Made by a program: the position numbers and the translations under genes
Part shown: piece by piece, positions 16,064-23,515 of the stretch
Position numbering within the stretch: the stretch's first letter is position 1
Layout: every line of letters starts with the position of its first letter
Notes under the pieces: model-generated
Databases searched by the model: none
Seen by the model: only the letters and a program-made list of their open reading frames with translations
What the model was told of the DNA's origin: nothing
Assembly: GCF_902143375.2 (NCBI RefSeq)
Contig: NZ_CABFVA020000012.1
Location: 38,906-102,905, forward strand
Direction: 5' to 3'
DNA length: 64,000 nt
Origin: Methylacidimicrobium tartarophylax
GTDB taxonomy: Bacteria > Verrucomicrobiota > Verrucomicrobiia > Methylacidiphilales > Methylacidiphilaceae

Positions 16064-17351
16064 CGGACAGTGGGTGAGCGGAGTGAATACGGTTCTTGTG
16101 GGAGCCCAATGGGGAGACGAGGGAAAAGGAAAGATCATCGATTTCCTCACGGGAGATGCCAACGTCGTCGTCCGCTGCCAAGGAGGGGATAACGCCGGCC
16201 ACACGGTGAAGGTGGAAGGCGAACAGTTCGTTCTCCATCTGATTCCTTCGGGAATCCTCCGGAGGGAGAAGGAGTGCGTGCTCGGCAACGGAATGGTCAT
16301 CGACCCGATCTCGCTCGTAGACGAAATCGAGGGCCTGACCGCCCGTGGAATTGCCCCGAAGGGCAGGCTTTTCCTTTCGGACTCCGCCCACTTGGTCTTG
16401 CCCTATCACCGGCGCATGGACGAACAGTTGGAAAGCCTTCGCGGCAAGAAGAAACTCGGAACGACGGGCCGCGGCGTCGGCCCCGCTTACGTCGACAAGG
16501 TGAGCCGCACCGGGTTGCGGGCTCACGATCTGTTGGAGCCGAAGGAGCTTCGGAGCAAGCTCGAAGAGAGAATCGAAGAGAAGAATCGGCTCCTCTCCTT
16601 TCTGGGAGCTCAGCCGATCGACGCGGAAGACGTGATTCATCGCTGTTCGGGCGCGGCGGATTTTCTGCGCGAGATGATCGTGAACACGGCGATCTGGCTC
16701 ACCGATGCGATGCGGGACGGGAAAGACATGCTCTTCGAATGTGCTCAAGGCACCTTTTTGGACATCGACTTCGGAACCTACCCTTATGTCACCTCCTCCA
16801 ACACGACGGCGGGAGGGGCGGTCACGGGGACCGGCGTACCGCCGCACCGCATGGACCGGGTCGTCGGCTGCCTCAAGGCGTATACCACCCGGGTGGGTGC
16901 CGGCCCGATGCCGGTGGAATCGGCCGAGCTGGCGGCTCTGCTGCATCGGAGCGGACGGGAGTTCGGAGCGACGACGGGCCGGGCTCGGCGATGCGGCTGG
17001 TTCGATGGGGTGATGAGCCGTTACTCCTGTCTGATCAATGGATTCGACGAGCTTGCCGTAACCAATCTGGACGGCCTCGACACGCTTTCGACGATCCCCG
17101 TTTGCCTCGCTTACGAGTGGCGAGGGCGACGTCTTTCTCATCCCCCGACCTCCGCGGCGCAGTGGCAGGAGTGCACGCCGGTCTATAAGGAATTTGAGGG
17201 CTGGAGGCAGCCGACGTCCGATGTCCGACGCTTCGCCGACCTGCCGGATCTTGCCAAACAATATCTGGATGCACTCTCCGAGTTGACGGGATCTCCGGTC
17301 CGCTTGGTCTCTGTGGGAGCAGGAAGGGAGCAGACGTTCCTTGTCGAATAG
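16050..17351 (+). CDS. purA: Adenylosuccinate synthetase
   Basis: It joins IMP and aspartate at GTP cost, the first committed step to AMP. Family landmarks are VGAQWGDEGKGKIID near the N-terminus, GGDNAGHTV, TGRGVGPAYVDK, EGAQGTFLDIDFGTYP-type ECAQGTFLD, VTSSNT, GVPPHRMD and GATTGRARRCGW. The 433 residues match the usual length of about 430. The GTG at 16050 lies within ugd; a GTG at 16083 (reading MNTVLVGAQWG) is the more family-like start. Immediately after the stop is a dispersed repeat copy. Confidence 0.95.
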   Translation: MSVDNGQWVSGVNTVLVGAQWGDEGKGKIIDFLTGDANVVVRCQGGDNAGHTVKVEGEQFVLHLIPSGILRREKECVLGNGMVIDPISLVDEIEGLTARGIAPKGRLFLSDSAHLVLPYHRRMDEQLESLRGKKKLGTTGRGVGPAYVDKVSRTGLRAHDLLEPKELRSKLEERIEEKNRLLSFLGAQPIDAEDVIHRCSGAADFLREMIVNTAIWLTDAMRDGKDMLFECAQGTFLDIDFGTYPYVTSSNTTAGGAVTGTGVPPHRMDRVVGCLKAYTTRVGAGPMPVESAELAALLHRSGREFGATTGRARRCGWFDGVMSRYSCLINGFDELAVTNLDGLDTLSTIPVCLAYEWRGRRLSHPPTSAAQWQECTPVYKEFEGWRQPTSDVRRFADLPDLAKQYLDALSELTGSPVRLVSVGAGREQTFLVE

Positions 17352-17376
17352 AAAGGCGAGGTCGAGCGCGGATCCG

Positions 17377-17559
17377 AGCCTGCATATCTCACAAAGTTCG
17401 TACCCGAGGCGCAGCGAATGGATCTGGATGCAAGGCGGGGCGCAGGTTTTCCCCCGAAGTTGTATGACGACAACCTGCGAGGAGGGAAAACCAAGTCCCA
17501 ACGAAGCAGTTGGATCCATTTCGCAAGTCGCAGGAGAACGCTTGTGAGACATGCAGGCT
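17377..17559 (-). repeat. MITE-like dispersed repeat, copy 2, with terminal inverted repeats
   Basis: The left end AGCCTGCATATCTCACAAAG (17377-17396) is the inverted complement, with few differences, of the right end CTTGTGAGACATGCAGGCT (17541-17559). This gives about 19-bp terminal inverted repeats around a 183-bp element. Internally CGCAGGTT (17441-17448) pairs with AACCTGCG (17472-17479). The element matches copies at 10637 and 60690 in the opposite orientation. It fills the purA-uppS gap, and its right end contains the uppS ATG (17551). No transposase is encoded. Confidence 0.78.
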
Positions 17560-18273
17560 AAACCCCCGACCCACGTTGCCATCATCATGGACGGAAACGG
17601 CCGATGGGCTCGCGCTCGGAATCTTCCGCGCGTCGAAGGGCATCGAGCCGGCTTCGAGGCTGCCCGGGAAGTCGTGCGCACCGCGGCGGAAATCGGGATC
17701 GGTTTCCTCACCCTCTATGCTTTTTCGGTAGAGAACTGGAAGCGTCCGGTCAAGGAGGTGAACGCCTTGATGGAACTGCTGAACAGCTTCGTCGAGGAAA
17801 CGGAAGCTGAGTTGATTGCCAACGAGGTGCGCCTGAAGGTGATCGGCAGGGTTGCCGATCTTCCGGCGGGCTTGCGGGAGAAGATCGATGCGTTGACGCT
17901 TCGGACGGCGGAAAAGAGCAAGCTTACCCTCTCGCTCGCCCTCAGCTATAGCGGCCGGATCGAGATTGTTACGGCGGTTCGGCGTCTGACTCGGGATGTT
18001 TTGCACGGGCGCCTGCGGCTGGAGGAGATCGATGAGACCTCTTTCCGCCGCTATCTCTACACCGGCGACGATCCCGATCCGGACCTGCTGATTCGAACGA
18101 GCGGGGAGATGAGGCTCAGCAATTTTCTCTTATGGCAGATCTCCTACTCCGAGATCTACTTCACCGACGTTCTCTGGCCGGACTTTCGACGAGAGGCGTT
18201 CCTACGGGCCGTGGAAGAGTATGGGAGAAGACAGCGGCGATTTGGCCAGCTCGAGAGGGAGGAGTTCGAATGA
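17551..18273 (+). CDS. uppS: Isoprenyl transferase / undecaprenyl diphosphate synthase
   Basis: This cis-prenyltransferase makes the C55 lipid carrier for peptidoglycan and O-antigen. The 240 residues carry HVAIIMDGNGRWA (catalytic Asp in MDGNGRW), GHRAGFE, TLYAFSVENWKRP, PDLLIRTSGEMRLSNFLLW and YSEIYFTDVLWPDF, all canonical. The ATG is part of the terminal inverted repeat of the preceding dispersed element. The AGGAG at 17531 is rather far (about 15 bases), so initiation may be unusual. The TGA overlaps the cdsA ATG (ATGA). It heads an envelope-lipid operon. Confidence 0.96.
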   Translation: MQAKPPTHVAIIMDGNGRWARARNLPRVEGHRAGFEAAREVVRTAAEIGIGFLTLYAFSVENWKRPVKEVNALMELLNSFVEETEAELIANEVRLKVIGRVADLPAGLREKIDALTLRTAEKSKLTLSLALSYSGRIEIVTAVRRLTRDVLHGRLRLEEIDETSFRRYLYTGDDPDPDLLIRTSGEMRLSNFLLWQISYSEIYFTDVLWPDFRREAFLRAVEEYGRRQRRFGQLEREEFE

Positions 18274-19163
18274 GCAAGGGACCGAGCTGGCTTGCCAGGG
18301 GGGGCTCGTCGGTTGCCCTCTGGGGTTTCGCGCTCTCCGTGGTCCTCATTGGATGGCGGACGGGGGAGATTTTGGCCGTGGCTGTTTTTGCAGCCGCCGC
18401 GCAGTGGGAGTTTTACCTCCTGCAAGAGCGAAAGGGCGCCGTCGTCTTCAAAGGTCTGGGGATTGCATCGGGCCTCATGGTTTATGCCATTTTGTGGTTT
18501 TGTTGGGTTGCCTATCCTAGGGCGGCCCACATGGATCGGCTGTGGGAAGAGGCTCTGTTCGTTCTGACGGCGGTCGTGCTCCTTCTCCGAGTCGTGCTTG
18601 GTTCTCGGGGAACGCTCCTGCCGATGGAGACAGCGGGACTCACCCTCTTGGGTGTCATTTACATTCCCTTCCTTCTCAGCTTCTTGTGCCGGATTGCCAT
18701 CGAGCCGAACAACTACTCTGATCCGCGCATCGCCGCGCTCTTCGTGATGCTGGTGACCAAGCTGGGGGATACCGGAGCGTTCGTGGCAGGCTCGCTTCTC
18801 GGGAGACATCGACTTCTCCCTCGGATCAGCCCGAACAAAACATGGGAGGGTTTTGCGGGGGGGCTCCTGGCAACGCTTCTGGCGAGCCTGGTGATCGTTT
18901 TTCTCGGCCGCGACGGCCCTCTGCGCCTTCACCTGCTGGACGCGGTGCTTTTGGGCTTGGGACTCGGGTCACTGGGCGTTTGGGGCGACCTGGCGAAAAG
19001 TGCGGCCAAACGAGACGCCCACGTGAAGGATTCGGGCCACTGGATCCCGGGGATCGGGGGGGCGTTGGACCTAGTCGACAGCTTGCTCTTTACCGCCCCC
19101 GCCTTCTACTTTTATGGGTTGGCGCGGTTCGGTGGGGCAGCGATTTCGTGGATTCCTCGGTAA
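18270..19163 (+). CDS. cdsA: Phosphatidate cytidylyltransferase
   Basis: It makes CDP-diacylglycerol from phosphatidate and CTP in the inner membrane. The 297-residue polytopic protein has NKTWEGFAGG and the C-terminal CDS signature reading SAAKRDAHVKDSGHWIPGIGG. The last part is PGIGG rather than the usual PGHGG, a histidine-to-isoleucine change in a strongly conserved position. It is coupled to uppS by ATGA and followed by psd and pssA, giving a complete CDP-DAG to PS to PE route in one operon. Confidence 0.93.
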   Translation: MSKGPSWLARGGSSVALWGFALSVVLIGWRTGEILAVAVFAAAAQWEFYLLQERKGAVVFKGLGIASGLMVYAILWFCWVAYPRAAHMDRLWEEALFVLTAVVLLLRVVLGSRGTLLPMETAGLTLLGVIYIPFLLSFLCRIAIEPNNYSDPRIAALFVMLVTKLGDTGAFVAGSLLGRHRLLPRISPNKTWEGFAGGLLATLLASLVIVFLGRDGPLRLHLLDAVLLGLGLGSLGVWGDLAKSAAKRDAHVKDSGHWIPGIGGALDLVDSLLFTAPAFYFYGLARFGGAAISWIPR

Positions 19164-19196
19164 AGGGGGAGGAGAGCCACCCAGAGAACACGGGGA

Positions 19197-19856
19197 GTGA
19201 CAAACGGACAGAAAATGCTTCCACCTGCTATTCGAGATGCGTTGCCGCTTCTGGCGATTCTGGCTGCGGCCACGGTTTTCTTTCTGATTCTGCCTTTCCG
19301 GTGGAGTCATCTTTTTGGAACGTTGCTTCTTCTTCTGCTCGGGTTTGTCGTCTTCTTCTTCCGAGATCCGGAGCGCCGGACCAGTCAGGATCCCGACGCG
19401 ATTGTCGCACCGGCGGACGGGAAGGTCGTCCTGGTGGATCTCGTCCAGGAAAGCCCGTTTTCGTCTCGGCCCATGCGCCGCGTCGCGATTTTTCTCTCGG
19501 TGTTCGATGTGCACGTCAATCGCGCCCCGGTGGCGGGCATCGTAACGAAGATCGAGTACACCCAAGGAAGCTTTTTCGACGCTCGCCGCAAAGAGGCGGC
19601 CGAGCGAAATGAGAGGCAAGATTGGTGGATCGAGAGCCCGCACGGGATGGTGGGAGTGCGCCAGATTGCCGGGCTGGTTGCCCGTCGAATCGTTGCTTGG
19701 ACGGGAACGGGAGTCTCTGTCCGCGCAGGGGAAAGAATCGGAATGATCCGCTTCGGATCCCGCACCGAACTCTACTTGCCGGAGCAGTGCCGCATCCTCG
19801 TCGAGCCGGGAAGGGTAGTCCATGCGGGGGAGACCGTGGTAGGCCGGTGGCCGTGA
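19197..19856 (+). CDS. psd: Phosphatidylserine decarboxylase (short, pyruvoyl-dependent)
   Basis: It converts phosphatidylserine to phosphatidylethanolamine. The 219 residues have two N-terminal membrane segments (about 13-50), then FFRDPER, APADGKV, the FLSVFDVHVNRAPVAG block and the C-terminal self-cleavage site in RFGSRTELYLP. The serine of that GS becomes the pyruvoyl group. The length fits the short archaeal/Sinorhizobium-type Psd. The start is a GTG at 19197; the ATG at 19215 is an alternative. The TGA overlaps the pssA GTG. Confidence 0.93.
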   Translation: MTNGQKMLPPAIRDALPLLAILAAATVFFLILPFRWSHLFGTLLLLLLGFVVFFFRDPERRTSQDPDAIVAPADGKVVLVDLVQESPFSSRPMRRVAIFLSVFDVHVNRAPVAGIVTKIEYTQGSFFDARRKEAAERNERQDWWIESPHGMVGVRQIAGLVARRIVAWTGTGVSVRAGERIGMIRFGSRTELYLPEQCRILVEPGRVVHAGETVVGRWP

Positions 19857-20677
19857 AAGAGCACGAGAACCAGGGTAAAATCTACCTGCTACCAAGCCTC
19901 ATGACCGCGGGGAACCTGCTTTGCGGGTTTCTCGCCATCCTCAAGATTCTGGAAGGAAGCATCCTGCGGGACAGCGAGCTTTCCGGCTGGATCCACACCT
20001 ACAAGACAAGCCTGGACCTTATCTTGGCCGCCTTTGTCTTCGACCTGCTCGATGGGCGGGTGGCTCGTCTCGGAGGCAAGGAAAGTGCCTTTGGGCGCGA
20101 GTTCGACTCTCTATCGGATCTCATCTCCTTTGGAGTCGCTCCCGCTCTGCTCGTCTTTGAGATCGTCCTCTACCAGTTTCCTCATCGGCTTGGATGGATC
20201 GTGGCGGCCACCTATCTTGTGTGTGGTGCGCTCCGCTTGGCCCGCTTCAACGTGCATGCCGCCCGAGCCGAGGGGAGCAAAGAGGTATTCACGGGCTTTC
20301 CGATCCCCGCCGCAGCGGGACTGGTCTCTTCCCTGACCCTCTTCCTGCTCTCCCTCTACGAGACCGATCGAGAGCTGAAGCAGGGGTGGGGTCGCTACGT
20401 CTTGGCGGCCCTACTCCTGCTTCTCTCGTTCATGATGTTCAGCAAGCTCCGCTATCCGAGCTTCAAGGGGGTCGGGTTGCGAACCCAGCATTCTCTGCCC
20501 AAATTCCTATTGATCCTGGCGGCGGTCGCTCTGACGATCGTCTATTACAAGTGGATGCTGGCCGTCGACTTTCTTGCCTACTTCCTCTTCGGCTTCATTC
20601 GCCCGCTCCTTTCGCCGCACTGGCGGCAAGCCCTCGAGGAAGAGGAGACCGACGAGAGGGGAGCGCAATCGGAATGA
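19853..20677 (+). CDS. pssA: CDP-diacylglycerol-serine O-phosphatidyltransferase
   Basis: It makes phosphatidylserine from CDP-DAG and serine and supplies the Psd substrate. The CDP-alcohol phosphatidyltransferase motif DG-x2-AR-x8-G-x3-D-x3-D is complete (DGRVAR ... GREFDSLSD). About eight hydrophobic segments follow LPSLMTAGNLLCGFLA, the typical type-II Pss N-terminus. The length is 274 residues. The GTG start at 19853 overlaps the psd stop as GTGA, so the upstream in-frame extension is rejected. Confidence 0.93.
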   Translation: MKEHENQGKIYLLPSLMTAGNLLCGFLAILKILEGSILRDSELSGWIHTYKTSLDLILAAFVFDLLDGRVARLGGKESAFGREFDSLSDLISFGVAPALLVFEIVLYQFPHRLGWIVAATYLVCGALRLARFNVHAARAEGSKEVFTGFPIPAAAGLVSSLTLFLLSLYETDRELKQGWGRYVLAALLLLLSFMMFSKLRYPSFKGVGLRTQHSLPKFLLILAAVALTIVYYKWMLAVDFLAYFLFGFIRPLLSPHWRQALEEEETDERGAQSE

Positions 20678-20692
20678 AGGGATTCCCTCGCT

Positions 20693-20775
20693 TGGGCAGA
20701 GCTGGATTCGAACCAGCGAAGGCCGGAGCCAGCAGATTTACAGTCTGCCCCGTTTAACCACTTCGGTATCTGCCC
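20693..20775 (-). tRNA. tRNA-Tyr (GTA)
   Basis: The reverse strand folds as a type II tRNA. The acceptor GGGCAGA pairs with TCTGCCC, and the discriminator is A. The anticodon loop in CAGACTGTAAATCTG gives anticodon GTA. A long variable arm (GGCTCCGGCC region) is followed by the T-arm CTGGTTCGAATCCAG. CCA is not encoded. It lies antisense just downstream of pssA. Confidence 0.95.
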
Positions 20776-21075
20776 GTCTTACCGAGAAAAAAAGATTTTC
20801 GCCGCTCCTCTTTATTCCCGAACAGTAACGGATGAGCAAATCACCTCGGCCGCTGCTTGGCAAGGAGGAAGAATGTCCCGGGAGGCCTTCTCCGGAACGA
20901 TCACCAACTTCTCCGCTCCCTTCGCCCAAGCGAGGGCGCGGTGTTCCGAAGTAATTCTCCTTCTTCCAAGCGTCATGGCTTTTTGAGGCGGCCGGCGGCG
21001 ATTTTGAGGCGACGGGCGGTTGACAAGGATGCCAAAACACTTAGCTTTGCCTTCTGTGCACGGAAGGACCTTCTT
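20776..21075. other. 300-bp gap between tRNA-Tyr and kamA
   Basis: No gene is convincing here. The frame of the next gene stays open from an ATG at 20857, but that extension is arginine/serine-rich and unlike KamA. A 54-codon minus-strand frame (20976 to 20812, beginning MTLGRRRITSEH) has somewhat protein-like composition but no clear ribosome-binding site. The gap should hold the tRNA-Tyr promoter (minus) and the kamA promoter (plus); I cannot place either. Confidence 0.4.
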
Positions 21076-22254
21076 TTGAGCTGCCTCGACCGCGACTTCC
21101 GCTCGGCGGGTAAAGGCTGCTGGGCCCACGTCTCGGATGAGCAGTGGAACGACTGGCGATGGCAGCTTCGCCACCGGCTCACCTCGCTCGAGGAGATCGC
21201 CGGGCTTCTGACGCTGACCGATTCCGAAAGAAGAGGAATTCTGCTCGCTTCCTCTAGAAAGCTCGCGCTTGCGATCACTCCCTACTTCTTTACGCTTCTT
21301 TCTCCGGACGACCCCGATTGTCCCGTCCGACGCCAGGTGATCCCTCGGAGCGAAGAACTGCTCCGCGCCCCCTACGAGATGAGCGATCCCTGCGGCGAGG
21401 ACGGGAATATGGTTGCCCCGGGGCTTGTGCACCGCTATCCCGACCGAGTTCTTTTCCTCGTAACCGATCGCTGCGCCAGCTACTGCCGCTACTGCACCCG
21501 ATCGCGGATCGTGAGCGGCGTGGGAGAGCAGCACTTGACGGTCGACGTGGATCGCGCCCTAGCCTACCTCTGGGAGCATCGCGAGGTGAGGGATGTGTTG
21601 CTTTCCGGAGGAGACCCGCTGCTTCTTTCCGATGGCCGCTTGCGGGAGCTGCTGGGCCGCCTCAGAGAGATCCCCCACATCGAGATCGTGCGCATCGGCA
21701 CGCGGGTCCCGATCTTTCTTCCGCAGCGCCTGACCCACGATCTCTGCGAGCTCTTGCGGACTTTTCATCCTCTTTGGATCAACATTCATGCCAATCATGC
21801 CGCAGAGCTGACCGCGGAGGTCAGAGATGCGCTCGGGCGACTGGCGGATGCGGGGATTCCGCTGGGCAACCAGTCGGTTCTCTTGCGCGGCATCAACGAT
21901 TCGGCCGGCGCGGTCCGCGATCTCGTCCACAAACTGGTGCGGGCAAGGGTCCGCCCCTATTATCTCTACCAGTGCGACCTGATCGAGGGTACGGATCACC
22001 TCCGCGTACCGATCGAAGAGGGGATCCGAATCATGCGGGCGCTGCGGGGATACACGACCGGGTTTGCCGTCCCTCAGTACGTCGTCGACGGACCGGGCGG
22101 CGGCGGAAAGATTCCGCTCAATCCCGAATACATCGTCGGGGAAGAGGGAGGGCAGCTGCTCCTTCAGAATTTCCTGGGAAAGCTCTATCGTTATCCCTCA
22201 CCTCGTTCTTCCCAGGGGGGAGCGGAAGGAACGTCGTCCGGCCGTGCTTCCTAA
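21076..22254 (+). CDS. kamA: L-lysine 2,3-aminomutase (radical SAM, PLP)
   Basis: It interconverts L-lysine and L-beta-lysine. WNDWRWQLRHR (24-34) is the classic KamA N-terminus. C133-x3-C137-x2-C140 binds the radical-SAM cluster. VLLSGGDPLLLSD, NQSVLLRGINDS and YYLYQCD follow. K345 in GPGGGGKIP aligns with the PLP lysine, and D301 and D338 align with the two aspartates that hold the lysine epsilon-amino group in the clostridial enzyme. These favour true lysine aminomutase over EpmB. The TTG at 21076 is chosen because GGAAGGA lies seven bases upstream and the length (392) fits. The product may serve as an osmolyte or for EF-P modification; ablB is not in the window. Confidence 0.85.
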   Translation: MSCLDRDFRSAGKGCWAHVSDEQWNDWRWQLRHRLTSLEEIAGLLTLTDSERRGILLASSRKLALAITPYFFTLLSPDDPDCPVRRQVIPRSEELLRAPYEMSDPCGEDGNMVAPGLVHRYPDRVLFLVTDRCASYCRYCTRSRIVSGVGEQHLTVDVDRALAYLWEHREVRDVLLSGGDPLLLSDGRLRELLGRLREIPHIEIVRIGTRVPIFLPQRLTHDLCELLRTFHPLWINIHANHAAELTAEVRDALGRLADAGIPLGNQSVLLRGINDSAGAVRDLVHKLVRARVRPYYLYQCDLIEGTDHLRVPIEEGIRIMRALRGYTTGFAVPQYVVDGPGGGGKIPLNPEYIVGEEGGQLLLQNFLGKLYRYPSPRSSQGGAEGTSSGRAS

Positions 22255-23515
22255 GGCTCCATTCCCTGGTGGAAAATCGAAGAAAGTCGTCTCCGCCGGT
22301 GCGCTACCCGCTCACCCGCCTCTCTCCCCAGGACTTTCGGGCCGAGCCCTGCTCCAGCAGCAGGGAACTCACCGATGTTTTCATGGCCACCCTTGGATCT
22401 ATCGGAGCGAGCTGGCGCAAATCGAGGGCGATCTCCAAGATGGAGACTGCGTGGAAGCGAGAAGCGCCCGCGGAGATCGGATCGGCTGTGGAATTTGGAG
22501 CAGCCGCTCGCAGATTGCCATCCGGCTCTATTCGCGAAGGGAAGAGGTCCTGGATTCCCCTCTCCTTTCCCGGCTGCTCGATGAGGCGTTCGCCTATCGG
22601 AATGCTCTCGGCCTCTTGAAACCTCAGGATAGGGATGCGGCGAGACTGGTCTGGTCGGAGTCGGACGGACTTCCCGGGCTGATCGTCGATCGCTACCAGG
22701 ATTGGCTGGTCGTGCAGTTCCTCACTGCCGGCATGGAGAGGCGGAGCCGGGAGATCCTCTCTCTGATCCAAGAAAAAACAGGGCTCTGCCGCGTCGTTCT
22801 TCGCAATGACGCGCCCGTGCGGCTTCAAGAAAACCTGCCGCTCGAGAAGAAGATCTTGTCCGGAAGTTACAGCGACCCGCTTTGGATTCTCGAAAACGGG
22901 GTCGCCCTGCCCGCGCGCCTTCTCGAGGGGCAAAAGACCGGGCTCTACTTGGATCAGAGCGCCAACTATCGGGAAGTCAGCGCTCTTGCTTCCGGGCGGC
23001 GCGTGCTCGATCTCTTCTGTTACCAGGGGGCCTTCTCCCTATTCTGCTCGGCAGCCGGTGCGCTCTCTTGCACGGCGGTCGATCAGTCGGCCGCGGCGCT
23101 TCGATCCGGACGGGCGGCGGCCGAAAGGACGGGTGCTGCGATCGAATGGATGGAAGAGAACGTCTTCAATTGGCTGCGGAAGGCGCAGCAAGCCAAGGAA
23201 CAATACGATCTGATCGTCCTCGATCCCCCATCGTTCACGAAGACCAAGGCCCAGCGCGCCGCCGCACTCCGGGGGTACCACGAACTCCACCTGCGCGCGC
23301 TCCGGCTGCTCGCTCCGGGAGGAAGGTTGGCCAGCTTCTGCTGCTCGCACCACTTCGGGTTAGGGGAATGGAAGGAGTTGATCGGCCGGGCTTCCTGGGA
23401 GGCGAATGGAACCTTGCGCCTTCGGAAGACACTGGGTCAATCCCTGGACCATCCGATTCTTCCCACCATTCCGGAAACCGAATATCTCAAGGGCTGCCTG
23501 GTGGAGCGGGTCTAA
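22244..23515 (+). CDS. Class I SAM-dependent rRNA methyltransferase, RlmI family
   Basis: It probably methylates a cytosine of 23S rRNA (RlmI makes m5C1962 in E. coli). The N-terminal PUA-like domain begins with HRCFHGHPWIYRSEL. The middle domain has SDGLPGLIVDRY. The Rossmann methyltransferase core has GQKTGLYLDQS, RVLDLFCYQGAFSL and the catalytic YDLIVLDPPSFTK motif. The GTG at 22244 overlaps the kamA stop, giving 423 residues; the first 35 or so are proline-rich and may not all be translated. The end runs 29 bp into the convergent GH3 gene. Confidence 0.88.
   Translation: MLPKAPFPGGKSKKVVSAGALPAHPPLSPGLSGRALLQQQGTHRCFHGHPWIYRSELAQIEGDLQDGDCVEARSARGDRIGCGIWSSRSQIAIRLYSRREEVLDSPLLSRLLDEAFAYRNALGLLKPQDRDAARLVWSESDGLPGLIVDRYQDWLVVQFLTAGMERRSREILSLIQEKTGLCRVVLRNDAPVRLQENLPLEKKILSGSYSDPLWILENGVALPARLLEGQKTGLYLDQSANYREVSALASGRRVLDLFCYQGAFSLFCSAAGALSCTAVDQSAAALRSGRAAAERTGAAIEWMEENVFNWLRKAQQAKEQYDLIVLDPPSFTKTKAQRAAALRGYHELHLRALRLLAPGGRLASFCCSHHFGLGEWKELIGRASWEANGTLRLRKTLGQSLDHPILPTIPETEYLKGCLVERV

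Noticed and set aside
15789..17711. 640-codon minus-strand frame across purA and the repeat
   Set aside because: It covers purA and the start of uppS in antisense and has no recognisable domain; a shadow of the real genes.
20812..20976. 54-codon minus-strand ORF between tRNA-Tyr and kamA
   Set aside because: Composition is somewhat protein-like, but there is no ribosome-binding site, no recognised family and it is very short.
20857..21075. N-terminal extension of KamA from the ATG at 20857
   Set aside because: The sequence is arginine/serine-rich and unlike KamA N-termini, while a TTG with GGAAGGA upstream gives the expected length.
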